Positions 11,211 through 22,983 of a stretch of 64,000 bases of DNA are shown one piece after another. The DNA is taken from the NCBI GenBank assembly GCA_002007465.1, contig LNAC01000065.1:4353939-4417938 (forward strand). The letters are read 5' to 3'. The translations under genes and the position numbers were made by a program. Numbering within the stretch: position 1 is the first letter of the stretch; each line of letters starts with the position of its first letter. The stretch is from Ailurus styani (lineage: Eukaryota; Chordata; Mammalia; Carnivora; Ailuridae). The notes beneath the pieces are model-generated. The model was not told where the DNA came from, did no database searches, and was given only the letters and a program-made list of their open reading frames with translations.

Positions 11211-11773
11211 TGTTAGGATTTTGCTAGACACTTAGGTAGTAGGGCCAGGGTTCCCAAAAAGAAAACAGGGAGCTGGTACAGCTAAGACAAAACCGCACTA
11301 GCATCTTGTTTTACAGCTTGGACAAGACCACAAGAGCAGCCTTGTCTAGCAGCCTCTACAGAAGTGACTTTTGCAAAACATCCTGAAATAATCAACCATA
11401 AAACATTGGTCACTATCACAAGTTGAGGCAGTCAGTCTCCAGAGATCAACCCAAAAAACCATCAACATGTAAACAATAACCCGGTATGTAGACAAGTGCA
11501 TGATCAAAGCCCTGATTGGCACACCTTAGCCCCCACTCCACAAGGGCCCACACTCAGAATGGCCAAGGTAGTTCCCCAAAAGAGCTTATAAAAACCCCCT
11601 AGATTTGAACACCAAAACGGCGATCCTCTTGGGTCCCCTTCCTCTCTGGGAGCTTTGAACTGTTGCTCAACAAACTTTGCTTTGCTGCCCACCACTCTCT
11701 GGTCTACCTCTTCATTCTTTGAAGCGGCATGACCAAGAGCTTCGGGCACTAAGGGTATAAGAATCCTGTAACA
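11211..11773 (+). mobile_element. Solo LTR of an ERV1 (gammaretrovirus-like) element
   Basis: The 563-bp block starts TGTTAGGATT and ends AATCCTGTAACA, an imperfect inverted repeat of the retroviral TG...CA type. A perfect 4-bp target duplication, ATAG, lies at 11207-11210 and 11774-11777, matching the 4-bp staggered cut typical of gammaretroviruses. Inside are a TATA box (TATAAAA, 11587-11593), a degenerate poly(A) signal (AACAAA, 11669-11674; AATAAA expected) and a T/C-rich stretch downstream, giving the usual U3-R-U5 order on the + strand. No gag, pol or env sequence adjoins it, so it is a solo LTR left by LTR-LTR recombination. The minus-strand frame at 11504-11749 is not a viral gene. 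Confidence 0.87.
11587..11593 (+). promoter_or_regulatory. TATA box of the solo LTR
   Basis: TATAAAA in a GCTTATAAAAACCCC context, about 80 bases before the degenerate poly(A) signal, as in a U3/R arrangement. Whether it is still active cannot be judged from sequence. Confidence 0.65.
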
Positions 11774-11990
11774 ATAGCCTGCACCCTCTTCTTTAAAACA
11801 ACTTAACTATCAGTGGATCTTTAGTCTTTGAAACAAATTTTGGAAAGCTTGTCAGATTCTTCAAAAACATTTTTTTAATTGGTATTTTTTGAATGTATAG
11901 AGTGGCATTTGGAAAACTGACATGTCCACAATGTTTAGTCATTCCATAAATGGACATGGCATGTATTATTCAGCTCTCCTTTTAGAGCCT

Positions 11991-14900
11991 TCAAAAGCAG
12001 TTATAAAATGTCTGAATTAAAAATTATATTCTGCATTTATAATGCGAAGAGCTTCTATATCAGTCACTTTAATTATAAGAATAAACCAATGATTTAGACA
12101 TGACAAAATTATTATTCTCTATTTTACTAAAAGAAAGACTTTAGAACATTTAAAGTCTGACCCACGTATTTTTAACTTCTGATGTACAGTGAGGCCTGGA
12201 AGCCTGTCTCATCACTCCCAGTCAAGGGGTCTTTATATTACGCTCCGCAGAACTGCCTTCTATAATAATAGGGAAATTCACACAATTCGAAAAGCAAAAC
12301 TTTTGAGCTAGAAGTTTAGTGGGAAGATTATTTCTAAACACTTTAGAGAAGCCTCTTTTTTACTTGCCTATCTACCTGTGAAGGCATTTATTTGAAGCAT
12401 ATTTTGCTATGTCAGGAATGATTTTTATTGCTTTGCTTTTTATTAATGGATTCAAAACATTGATGTAAGCTGGAGGAATATACCCAATTGAGATTTTAGG
12501 GAACTGTTATAATTTTCAGTTGATATGAAATTTCTTATTAAAAAAAAAACAACTCTCTTTTGGATATTTTAACATTCAATGTTAATGAATGAGATGTTTT
12601 CATGCATAATTCTCACAAGCACATCTAAATAAGAACATATGTCTCTCTTACTGCTGTGGTTATGTACATGAATAAAATTATTTTTTCTTTGCCAGGAAAT
12701 CTGTTTGGGCACAATAAACACTAATCCATGTTTATTTTACACATGTTGGATAAGTTTTCCTTTTAAAGGGAATAACTTATTTTATTCAAATTATCTTATT
12801 ACTGACAAGCATTAACTAGAAGATGAGTCAGGGCCATCTGGCATTCTTCACTAGCTCATTTTGACACCTCGCTCATTTGTTTAAGTAATTCGCTGATCCA
12901 ATATAAACTAACATACTGAGATGCAAGGTACTTTGATTTCCAGACTAAATCCGTATGCATTTACATTTTTATAGGTGCAAATGAATTAATGCATTGAACA
13001 CAACTAAGCCACTTTAGCATATTTGCTCAGCAACCTCCAATCCATTCGCTTTATCTAAAAACTCTTTTCCTATCATTTGCATAATATTAGGCTGAACTAG
13101 AGAGCTGGGTTTGCTGTCTATGTGTCATTTTGACTGACAGTACGTCAGCATTCTCCAGAAACTAGAGTAGAAGCGTTATTCTCCTGTTTTAATAATTGAC
13201 ATATATGTACAAAGTTTTAAACTTTGTTGAATGATATGATAGGGAGATAATATTTCTGAGTTTCTGTGTGGATCATGACAAACTTAATGGAGACAATGTA
13301 ATTTCCACTAACCATTGCAATCCCACATGGACACTGTTTCTTAGTCTCCTGACTAGCTGGTAAAAGAGAGTTAAAGTTACATTCTGAAAATATGACATCT
13401 TTTTGTTTTAATTGTAATTTATACCAACATCTGTATTAGAATACACTTTGTTTATATTATTTGAATAGAAAAAAATGTTCAAGCTTTTTTCTCCATCGTC
13501 TTTAGACAAATAATGTAGGAGGAATCTGCTTTGATTACGAACTGTTATTCTACATTTTTCAGCACAGTATCACGTGAAGGGCATAAACATAATTTATCAA
13601 TCGTTTGAAATGTATCGTAAAAGAAAACAAGTTTCAGGAGTTATCAGATCTTTTTTTTAAATATAAAAATTACCAAAGTCTTCCATGTTTTCCTTGTTGA
13701 AATAGGAGTAAATTTCCAAATATCTCCAAAACTCATTTTTGTACTATTGCTAAGGTATATTTATGTTTATAACATAACGCTATTTCTAATCAGTAATAGT
13801 TTTAGAAATAATAATCCAACATTAGTGTATTATTAGTACTAAACTCATTAGCAGGGCCTGAAGAATTGAACATTTTTTTGAACATTTTTTCTTTAATTCG
13901 GTGCAAATATTTATTTCGTGACTAACTAGGTGATAAGAAAGTAAAGATACACATACAGACATACACATACCCATATACATTCCTTCAAGGGGCTGCATAA
14001 TCTATTAGAAGACATGCACAAAAAATAATTACAGTACATCATGGTAAATACATGTAGCATATACACCAGTACCTTACTCATATTTCCTTTATTACACACA
14101 ATTTCCCTGTATGAAAGCCTGATTACCACCAGCTACTTCTAAGTTGTAACTTTCTAGATGCTGGAGCCCATTCCACATGGGTGAGGGATAGATTGGAAGT
14201 GCCAGGGAATTAACTATTTCTATCAAGGATCACTGTACCAATGAATGATTAGAGTTAGATAGCTCTATTGGCATGTTCTGCATTGGCTTTTGAGGTTCCC
14301 AAGTGGAATTAAGCTTTAATTACTCACAATGATACCTTTAAAAAAATAATATACCTCTACTAACTCCTTTTCTTCCCTGTCTCACTCCCCCAATCTGCTA
14401 GCAATGTTTCTTGGGATCACCTCCAAATAAACAACCTGCCCTTGAAACCTTGTCTGAATATTTCTGTGGGAATTAAATTAAGACAATGAAATAATAAAAA
14501 AATAGCCATGGAAGCAGACATCAGATATGCCTTCCACCTAGACATGATCATGAAAGACTTTTGGACAAGATAAATGCCGGGTTGAGTCCAAAGAGAGGAG
14601 TAGGACTTATTGAGGTAAAAGGTGTAGGGACCTCATCCTAAGAAAGTAGAGCTCTTGAGAAAAACCACCAAGATGAAGATTATCTTGGTGATATTTCACA
14701 AGAATTAGAGAAATTCTTAGCTTACATTTTCTTCCCCCACTGTTATTTTTCTAAAGTTATCTGGTTAAAGAAATGGTAAAATTAAGGGCTGCAATTTTGG
14801 CTAAGATATGTGTTGAAGGATAGAGGTATAAGAGAGTAAAGGATGATTATGACAGCCTGTAGGCCAACCGTGGGATCTGAGCTAGTTTGGGGTTAAACAG

Positions 14901-15909
14901 AGAAACTGATATACTAGGAGAAAAACACAATGTCATAGTATAAATATCTAACTGAGATTGAAGAATAAGTGAATAAGAAAAAGTGAAAAATAAAATACAG
15001 GAAGTCATTCTCAGAGTTTCAACACTGGTGATTTTTAAAACTGGAGAGGTAAATAAGTTCCTGATGCGGATGTTGGCCAGAGTGAGCCCCAAGTGTATCA
15101 GGCATGGAGCCAGAGAAAGGACCAAACTGCAAGGCTCTGGTTGTAGGTGGCATGTTTATTCTGAAAGAGTATGACCAGCCTTGGGTAGAGGGAAAGATTT
15201 CAGTGCAGAGTTCATCATGGGTAGAAGGGATAATAACCATCATCTCTCTTTGTTGGGTCAAAATTTTTTTTCTGTACATTGTTTCAATATTCCCCCATTC
15301 ATTTCTATCCTATCTGAATGTTTTCTGTGTATGGATTTAACAAAAAGAATTAGTTACAACTAAGTAATTTCAAGGAATTGTAATATCGTACATTATCATA
15401 AACATTTTAAAGAGTATTTCTACACGGATCATTTAATTTAATCATTAATGTACCTTGAAAAAATTGTTCCTCAGAGAAAAGAATCCAAAGATGATACAAG
15501 TTATAAGACTTGGCCTTACAAAAACAAGGTGTGATTCCTGGTCTCCCTGGTATAAATTTAGAGCCCTCCCTTGTCTAAGGCAACGGTGCAATGGCTCATG
15601 GTAACCAAATAAACCTTAAGTTCGCTCCGTGGTGAGTCACAGATAGAGACTACATTAGGTGGAGTTGTCCCACAAAGGAAACTTTATTTGAAGCAAATAA
15701 GAAAATTGTGGGGAACAACTTCCAAAACTGTGACTTTCTGACCAGGGGTGAGTGAGTTCCTTTTATTTAGGGTTCTTCATTGTATGAAGAAGCAGGTGAA
15801 AGGGCACACATGCATCTTAAAGAAACAAGCCTATGCATACATTGTATGTTACATAAATGAGATTGTGCTCCTCCTTGGGCTGAGATTTTAGTAGTATTAA
15901 GAGGTACAA
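11991..15909. other. 3.9 kb low-repeat stretch, no gene; possible conserved non-coding DNA
   Basis: The longest stretch here with almost no young repeat. A weak MIR-like segment may lie at 12060-12210 ('CTATTTTACTAAAAGAAAGA'). The part at 12780-13160 has a complex, non-repetitive composition and includes an octamer ATTTGCAT (13075-13082). Frames around 14847-15363 overlap on both strands and look like chance. At 15551 a TATAAA is followed 60 bases later by AATAAA, weakly LTR-like. Confidence 0.45.
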
Positions 15910-16106
15910 GGGTGCCTGGGTGGTTCAGTCATTAAGTATCTGCCTTTGGCTCAGGTCATGATCACGGGGTCCCAGGATCAAGCCCCACATCAGGCTCCCT
16001 GCTCAAAAGGAAGTCTGCTTCTCTCTTTCCCGCTCCCCCTGCCTGTATTCCCTCTCTCGCTGTGTCTCTCTCTGTCAAATAAATAAAATCTTAAAAAAAA
16101 AAAAAA
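15910..16106 (+). mobile_element. can-SINE (caniform type)
   Basis: Head GGGTGCCTGGGTGGTTCAGT, B-box-like GGATCAAGCCCC, CT-rich middle, AAATAAATAAAATCTT and an A14 tail. An imperfect AGAGGTA repeat lies on each side. Confidence 0.94.
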
Positions 16107-17083
16107 GAGAGAGGTAACTCTTACCACTCCATGGGTCGCTGGTCACATCATGGCCCATCTGTGCAGGCTTGAGTCTAAGTTGAGCTCAAACTAGTCTGGG
16201 TGGTTTGGGCCTCAGGAGCTCTTTGTTTGGGCAGTCATTACTGCCTTGGGGGTAGCTTCAGCTTCTACCTTGGGATGCTTTGACAATCGGTGGAGTCTTG
16301 TGCCTGAGGTAAAAGAAAAACTGGAAGCAAGAACTTAAGGGAAATGTGAGGCAAAGTCCGTTGGTACAACAGTTGGACTCTAAACGTCAGGTCCTGGGGT
16401 CAATCATGTGAGGTCTTGCTGGTGACCATGTAAGGTCACTATATATAGTCTATCCTATAAAGCTAGGCCTGGTTTTTCCTCTTCGAGGGGCACGAGGTGA
16501 AACCTACATTTTCCCTGTCTCCTAAAACCTCATCATCACCTTGACAATATAGGCTTGGCTAAAAACATCTCTTCTGCTGAGAAACTGAAGAGTGTCTCAG
16601 GGGAAGAAGTGCATTTCCATTTTGTCCTGTTCACCCTGAAAACATATCATAGTATTATCTCTTCTGATCTGTACCATGCCTGTAGGAAAGAATAATATAT
16701 ATTGAAATATCTAAACGAGACTTCATTTTCCCCAAGCTTCACTAAAAAATTGAATTTGCTTCAGTTTCCCCAGTTATTATACTCACAGGCTTAAACAACA
16801 AAGAAATCTACCTTCATTTTTATTTGTGTGTCTGTTTCTTCCTCTGATCACGGGAAAGCTTCAAAGAACAGTAATTTTAATATTTCATTAGGATTTTTAG
16901 AGCAGTTGCTCTCAACCACTCGTGGAGGGAATTTTATACTCAGTTAACTTATAAGTATTACAAACAATATACCCATGTTTACTTTGCTGAGTATCTTAGT
17001 ATTTATAATTTCCTTTTATTCTCTCTAGCAGTATGATGGGTAAATTATAGGATAGTGTGTTATTAAATGGAAAACAATATTGT
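16107..17083. other. Single-copy sequence, no gene seen
   Basis: More GC-rich to about 16560, then AT-rich. It may continue an older element that begins before the SINE (15640-15900), but I cannot name one. Confidence 0.45.
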
Positions 17084-17282
17084 GGGCACGTGGGTGGCTC
17101 AGTGGGTTAAAGCCTCTTCCTTCGGTTCAGGTCATGATCTCAGGGTCTTGGGATCGAGGCCTGCATCTGGTTCTCTGCTCAGCAGGGAGCCTGCTTCCTC
17201 CTCTCTCTCTGCCTGCCTCTCAGCCTGCTTGTGATCTCTCTCCCTCTGTGAAATAAATAAAATCTTTAAATAAAAAAAAAAC
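17084..17282 (+). mobile_element. can-SINE (mustelid type)
   Basis: Head GGGCACGTGGGTGGCTCAGT (CpG-decayed), GTGGGTTAAAGCC junction and a CTCCCTCTGTGAAATAAATA tail variant. A perfect 11-bp duplication AACAATATTGT lies at 17073-17083 and 17283-17293. Confidence 0.96.
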
Positions 17283-17963
17283 AACAATATTGTATATTTA
17301 AGAAAAGGCCTTTTTCAGATGCTATTTTGGTGCTACTGTATAATTCTGATTTGTATTGTACTTACGCTTAAATATTTCATATAATTTGAACTTTTGAAAG
17401 TTCATAGATAAAAGTCACTCAGTTGTAAATTTTATTAAACACTGCTAACATGGTCTGATTCATCTTTTTAGGAGAAATTTAAAAGAAAATTACTTGCACT
17501 TGGGTGAATTCAGAGTATGATCAGTTCTTTTTTGGCACAGATATTAGTTCCATTATTATACAAAATATGTTTAACTCAAAAATAATACCTCATTTAAAAT
17601 TTGTATAAAAACTGTGGTACAAAATTATTTTAGTAATTTTCTCTGTCCAAAATAAAAGTACTTAAAATTAAGGAAGATTTTAGGAAAATGATGGTGGCGC
17701 AGTGGTCAGAGTATTAAATGGGAGTCACATTATGAAATATGGGTATATTTCCAGGATATGTTTTGAAGTAGATTACAGAAACAGGACAACTAAATGTTTT
17801 ATGTGGTAATCGATTGGCTCCTGGGTCAATAAAAGAATTTATTGTAAAATTTGGCGAAATCAAATAGTCTGTGGATTAAAAGGCAGTATTACACAAATGT
17901 TAATGTAATTACTGGAATCTGATGGCTCTACAGTGACTTTTAAGGAATATACACTGAAGTGTT
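17283..17963. other. Single-copy sequence, no gene seen
   Basis: AT-rich, with no recognisable repeat or frame of interest. Confidence 0.55.
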
Positions 17964-18183
17964 GGGGCACTTGGGTGGCACATCATGTTGGGCATCCCAT
18001 TGGTGTCTGCTCAGGTCATGATCTCAGGGCCATGGGATCCCTTACATTGGGCTCCATGCTTAGCATGGGGTCTGCCAAACACCCTCTCTACCCCTCCTCC
18101 TCCCTCCCCAGGTGCACTTGCTTTCTCTCTCTTTCTCTCTCAAATAAATCTTAAACACACACACACACACACACACATATTCT
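17964..18183 (+). mobile_element. can-SINE (older type) with a (CA)n tail
   Basis: Head GGGGCACTTGGGTGGCACAT, middle CTCAGGTCATGATCTCAGGG, CT-rich tail CAAATAAATCTTAA. The A tail has been replaced by (AC)11 at 18155-18177. A 10-bp duplication CTGAAGTGTT at 17954-17963 and 18184-18193 puts the microsatellite inside the element. Confidence 0.93.
18155..18177. repeat. (AC)n microsatellite
   Basis: Uninterrupted AC dinucleotides at the tail of the SINE. It probably arose in the A-rich tail, a common origin of mammalian microsatellites. Confidence 0.95.
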
Positions 18184-18821
18184 CTGAAGTGTTAAGAGGT
18201 AATATAGCCTTATGTCTTCAAGTTACCTTCAAATGGCTAAAAAAGAGACCAGATGAAGGGGCGGAGGTAGAAGAAGGAGAAAGGTGGAGGTGTGGTAAAT
18301 ATTAAAATTTGACAATTAGTAAATCTTTTCTGTAAATTTAAAATTACTTCAAAATTTAAAAAGTTTAAAATATGAATGAAATGTAGCTCATATGTTCTAG
18401 CACATATGGAACAGGCTTAGGAGATGGGGACAGTGTCCTCCTGTGAAGCAAAGGATAGGCATGCTCAGTTAAAAAGATACATATATTTTTTCCCTACAGA
18501 ACATAGAGTAGGCAAATTGAGTGCCCATTGTAAAATATTCCTATTTTCTTAAGCCAGAGTTTTTCTTCTATAATGTAACCAACTGTTTATGCATTTGTCA
18601 TCTGGTCGTCCTCCTGTTACCCTCTGGGAACAAGAGCTCTGGTACAAAGAAACATAAATAATGTAACAACTGGTATCACTGTGTGTGATAATATCCTTTG
18701 TTTCTGAGCTCGGAATTCTCGTGTCTTCCGAAAGACTATTGAAGCTCTGGTAAACTAATTTGTCAGTTTGCAAGTTGAATAAAATCTCAGAGTTTCATGG
18801 TACTTAACAACTATACTTTTT
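18184..18821. other. Single-copy sequence, no gene seen
   Basis: AT-rich. No repeat phrase or credible coding frame recognised. Confidence 0.5.
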
Positions 18822-19050
18822 TTTTTTTAATTTTTATTTTTTTATTCTTTGCCCCAGGGGTACAGGTCTGTGAATCATCAGGCTTACACCTTTCACAGCA
18901 TTTACCATAGCACAAACCCTCCCCAATGTCCATAAGCCATCCACCCTATCCCTACCCTCCCACCCCCCAGTAACCCTCAGTTTGTTTTGTGAGATTAGGA
19001 GTCTCTTATGGTTTGTCTCCTTCCTCATCCCATCTTGTTTCATTATTTTT
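18822..19050 (-). mobile_element. L1 3' end, 5'-truncated
   Basis: Reverse complement of the caniform L1 3' end: T-rich tail, CCCCAGGGGTACAGGTCTGT, GAATCATCAGGCTTACACCT, CACCCCCCAGTAACCCTCAG, TCTCTTATGGTTTGTCTCCT. A perfect 13-bp duplication AACTATACTTTTT lies at 18809-18821 and 19051-19063. Only 3' UTR is present. Confidence 0.94.
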
Positions 19051-19689
19051 AACTATACTTTTTATTAGCTAAAATCTTCACATCCTTCAGAAATCAAAAC
19101 CAGTTTCACGTGAAATTTATACCGAACCTGAGTTAAAATTAAGTTTACCTGTCTTCTGTGAGAACTGAGATCTTTATGATGCTGAGATTTTATCTCTAAG
19201 AACATAGCATGCCTTCCTATTTGGTTATATGTCTTGGTGTCTCCCGTTGGAATTTAAAATTTTCTTAAGGTTCTTGGAAATTGATTTTAAATCTTTTGGG
19301 GGGGGTATTTAAAATGCGTGGGTGATTATGTGTGTTTAAACAACATACAGTTGAGTAGTATTTTATTCCATTTAAGATCATCTGACTTTGAGTTAAGTCC
19401 TTTTATATGTAATGCAATTCCAGATATGGTTGGCTATACATCTGTCATAAATGCTTGTTTTATATTTATCCTACTTGTATATTGTTTCTCTCCCCCTTTC
19501 TGCTTTTTTCCCCTAGTATTTAACATTTTTATGGGTTTTTTTTCTCCCTTATTGAATTTTAGCCAAACCTAACAGGTTGTTCTGGAGATTAGAAAGTTAA
19601 CCGTAAACTATCCTTCTATCTCTACATAATATTCTGCTATTTTACAATGTAAGAATTTAACTACAATGTTTCTAAGAGTATCAGTTCTT
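19051..19689. other. Single-copy sequence, no gene seen
   Basis: AT-rich. The 84-codon plus frame at 19318-19572 is rich in Phe, Cys and Ile, as expected of a chance reading of T-rich DNA. Confidence 0.5.
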
Positions 19690-19935
19690 CTTAAAGCCTT
19701 CCTCAGTAACTCCAGTCACTACTCACTTCTCAGTCCTAGAGAAAGTTGTAGTTCTCATAACCATCTCTGTTAATTTAGTGGGTACCATAGTTTTGATTGT
19801 TGCTTATTCTCTTTACATGCATGTGCCGTATCTCCCATCTAGATGACAAAATCATGCAGGGAGGGGATTAGTCTTAGATTTCTAATATCTATAGTGACTT
19901 GAAGAATGCTGTGCAAATAGTTGGATCACAATAAA
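19690..19935 (+). repeat. L2 LINE 3' end
   Basis: Follows the L2 3' region: AAAGCCTTCCTCAGTAACTC, CATCTAGATGACAAAATCAT, GCAGGGAGGGGATTAGTCTT, TCTAATATCTATAGTGACTT, then a terminal CACAATAAAT. Strongly diverged, without flanking duplication. Confidence 0.63.
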
Positions 19936-20084
19936 TTATCTTGTTCTTTTTATGATATAAAGATAATCTGAAACATTTGGCAAACATTTCTAAATAGTCC
20001 TCATAATTAGATGTTTTAAAGTTAGCAGATGAAGTTTTAATATAGCAAAATATTTATAAAAACATTAATAGATCATTGATTATT

Positions 20085-20245
20085 TTTAGGCACTGTATTT
20101 ATATGTTTAATATTATTTTTGTTATTTATGCAAAAATAGCATAAAATATTTTTAATTAAATTTTATAGCTGAGAAAACTGAAGCAGAGAAAGTTTAACCA
20201 TTTGCTTACAATTATACCACTAGAAGCAATACTCTGAGAATGTGT
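20085..20245 (-). repeat. MIR-type SINE
   Basis: GGCACTGTATTTATATG, then the clear MIR core TTTTATAGCTGAGAAAACTG, AAGCAGAGAAAGTTTAACCA and ACAATTATACCACTAGAAGC in reverse-complement order. Confidence 0.68.
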
Positions 20246-20369
20246 AAAAAAAAAAAAAGACAAATTTTCTGTGTAGTTTACCTTTACCCAAGTCTCAAAG
20301 AATTTGCACAAGTTTTTGAGAAAAAAATTAATGCCTCATGGTAAAAACATCACAAAGTCATTAATAAGT

Positions 20370-21580
20370 TTTATTTTTTAAGTTTTTATTTAAACTCAGT
20401 TAACACAAAAAATCCATTTCTGGTATATATTATAGTGATTCAGCACTTGTGTACACCTGTGCTCATCACAACAAATAGACTCCTTAATCCCCATCCCCTC
20501 CTTCCTTCATCCTCCCACCTACCTTCCCTCTAGTAACCATCAGTTTGTTCTCTGTAATTTAGAGTCTGTTTTTTGGTTTGCCTCTCACTCTTTTTTCTTT
20601 CCCTTTGCTCATTTGTTTTGTTTCTTAAATTCCACATATGAGTGGAATCATATGGTATTTGTGTTTTTCTGACTTATTTCACTTAGCATATATTGTGTTA
20701 ACTACATCCATGTTGTTGCAAATGGTAAGATTTCATTCTTTTTTATAGCTGAGTAATATTCCGTTGTGTATGTACATATACCACATTTTTATCCATTCAT
20801 CAGTCAATGGACACTTGGGCTGTTTTCATAATTTGGCTATTGCGGATAGTAGTGTTATAAACGTAGGGATACATTATATCCCTCTGGGTTGGTATTTTTG
20901 TAATCTTTGGGTAAATAGCTAGTAGTGCAAATGCTGGGTCACAGGGTAGTTCTATTTTTACATTTTTTAGGAACCTCCGTACTGTTTTCACATTGACTAC
21001 CTGCCCACTTTGAATTCCCACCAACAGTCCAAGAGGCTTTCCCTTTCTCCACATTCTCATGAGCACCTGTTGTTTCTTGTGACTTTAGCCATTCTGATAG
21101 GTGTGAGGTGATATCTCATTGTAGTTTTGATTTGTATTTCCCTGATAATTAATGATGTTGAGCATCTTTTCTTTTTTTTTTTTAAGATTTTATTTATTTA
21201 TTTGAGAGAGAGAATGAGAGAGAGAGCGCACGTGAGCAGGAGCAGGGGGGAGGGTCAGAGGGAGAAGCAGGCTCCCTGCTGAGCAGGGACCTTGATTCGA
21301 GTCTCCATCCCAGAACTGCAGGATCATGACCTGAGCCAAAGGCAGTCGCTTAACCAACTGAGCCACCCACGCATCCTTGAGCTGTTTTTCTTATGTCTGT
21401 TGATCATCTGTATGCTTTGGGAAAATGTCTGTTCATGTCTTCTGCCCATTTTAATTAGATTATTTGCTTTTCGAGGGATGCTGAGTTTGATAAGTTCTTT
21501 ATAGATTTTGGATACCAACCCTTTATCAGATATGTCATTTGCAAATATCCTGTCCTATTCCATAGATTGCCTTTATTTTA
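20370..21580 (-). mobile_element. L1 3' UTR and ORF2 3' part, split by a SINE
   Basis: Antisense L1 in order: 3' UTR 'CCTCTAGTAACCATCAGTTT', 'TGAGTGGAATCATATGGTAT', then ORF2 'TGTTGCAAATGGTAAGATTT', 'TTTATCCATTCATCAGTCAA', 'TGAATTCCCACCAACAGTCC', 'GATATCTCATTGTAGTTTTG', and beyond the SINE 'TGTTCATGTCTTCTGCCCAT' and 'CCCTTTATCAGATATGTCAT'. It is less decayed than the 8-12 kb copies, but the frame is broken. It ends near a T/A-rich junction at about 21580. Confidence 0.92.
21171..21376 (-). mobile_element. can-SINE (caniform type) inside an L1
   Basis: T run and AAGATTTTATTTATTTATTT at the tail side, head GAGCCACCCACGCATCC. The duplication TTGAGCATCTTTT (21158-21170) versus TTGAGCTGTTTTT (21377-21389) is imperfect, and both copies are L1 sequence, so the SINE is younger than the L1. 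Confidence 0.93.
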
Positions 21581-22049
21581 TTTTTTTTTTGAAAACAAAA
21601 ACAAGATTTCAAAATCAAGGCAAACTATTACAGCCGTAGCAACATAAATTGCCTACTCCGTATTTTTTCCTTTCAGAGTGATGTGACGAGATGTGGATGG
21701 TTATTCCTAGAATGTACACCAAGGAAGGTGATATAGGAGAAGTTCAAATTAAGAATCTGGGAGTATATATGGGATAGTTGACCTCCTTATCAATTCCGCG
21801 GGGAGGGGGGGTGGGGGAAGCAGAATCTTCCTAAAAACAAACAAACCAAATCATTTAGTGCGTTAGTGATTAGCTCTGGATTCCCCCTTTTGAATGTAGA
21901 TGTATGACTTTGGGGAGGTAAATCTTTCTGGAGATCTCTATTTTATCATCTTTTAACTTCCTAGGCTTGTGCTAAGATGTAAGTTTTAGCTTTCTGTGCT
22001 CAGAAAGCCTGTAACTGAAGAAATGTGAAAATATTACTTCCCAAAAAGC
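21581..22049. other. Single-copy sequence with a G-rich patch
   Basis: No gene. At 21799-21818 the + strand has runs of four, seven and five G separated by single bases, a possible but unproven quadruplex. Confidence 0.5.
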
Positions 22050-22361
22050 CACAGCAAAAACAGAGGAGGTGGATTTGTAAAATCTTTAGATATTATAATT
22101 ACCAGAACTAGAATATAATAAAATACATTCTTTCTAAAGTACTTCAAAAATACAACAGGGGCATAAAATATTAAAAAACAGACAATCGAGAGACAATCTA
22201 GGGATTAAGATAGTGGAATGTTTGAAATCAAAAGTTAAAGGAATGAGATTAAATAGAACACAAATTTAGTCGAATGGAAGATAGATTTGAAATAAGTTAT
22301 CCAGAAAGAATCACAGTAAGAAAATGGAACGTACGAAGGGTAGTTTAAGAGACTTGAACAA

Positions 22362-22573
22362 GGGCGCCTGGGTGGCTCAGTGGGTTAAAGCCTCTGCTTT
22401 CGGCTCAGGTCATGATCTCAGCGTCCTGGGATCGAGGCCCGCATCGGGCTCTCTGCTCAGCAGGGAGCCTGCTTCCTCCTCTCCTTGTCTCTCTGCCTGC
22501 CTCTCTGCCTACTTGTGATCTCTCTCTCTCTGTGTCAAATAAATAAATAAAATCTTAAAAAAAAAAAAAAAAA
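22362..22573 (+). mobile_element. can-SINE (mustelid type)
   Basis: Full-length: GGGCGCCTGGGTGGCTCAGT head with A-box-like TGGCTCAGTGGG and B-box-like GGGATCGAGGCCC, tail AAATAAATAAATAAAATCTT and about 18 A. A perfect 12-bp duplication AGACTTGAACAA lies at 22350-22361 and 22574-22585. It carries the diagnostic CTCCTTGTCTC shared with the copy at 39666. Confidence 0.97.
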
Positions 22574-22983
22574 AGACTTGAACAATAGAGTGACAATGTC
22601 TAACAAGTTCTAAACTCCTTACAAGGGAAACTCTGAGACGGTTTTTACCAATATGACCAATAAAACTTTGAAGCAAAATATAATCCCACTTATCTTCAAA
22701 CAAATCCAGGGCATAGAATAAAAAAGTATATTTCAAAACTCCTTTTATGGAGTTCACATAAACTTGACACACAAATTTGATAAGGATTACACATGAAAAG
22801 CAAATCTCATTAACTTATATTAATGCCAAAATACTAAAGATAAAATTAAGGAAACTAGTCCAGCAATATATAAAAAAGATACTGTGTTTTGGTAAAGTTG
22901 ACCATGAGTTTATTCCCAGAGAGTTGTTTTAACATTAGAAAAACATCCACTGAAGTTCACTTTATTAATAAAGGTAAAACTTA

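Larger units (their letters stand above)
10981..11990 (-). mobile_element. Old L1 ORF2 fragment, split by a solo LTR
   Basis: The + strand reads 'CACATTTAGGTCTTTGATTT', 'AGCTTTCCCAGAACCATGGC' and 'TTTCTATTCCAAAGATCTAG' up to 11210. Beyond the LTR it resumes with 'TTGGTATTTTTTGAATGTAT' and a 'CCATAAATGGACATGGCATG' segment, all antisense L1 ORF2 in the right order. Confidence 0.68.

Noticed and set aside
11211..11773. A full provirus next to the ERV1-type LTR
   Set aside because: Sequence on both sides is old L1 flanked by one ATAG duplication. No second LTR or internal gene is present.
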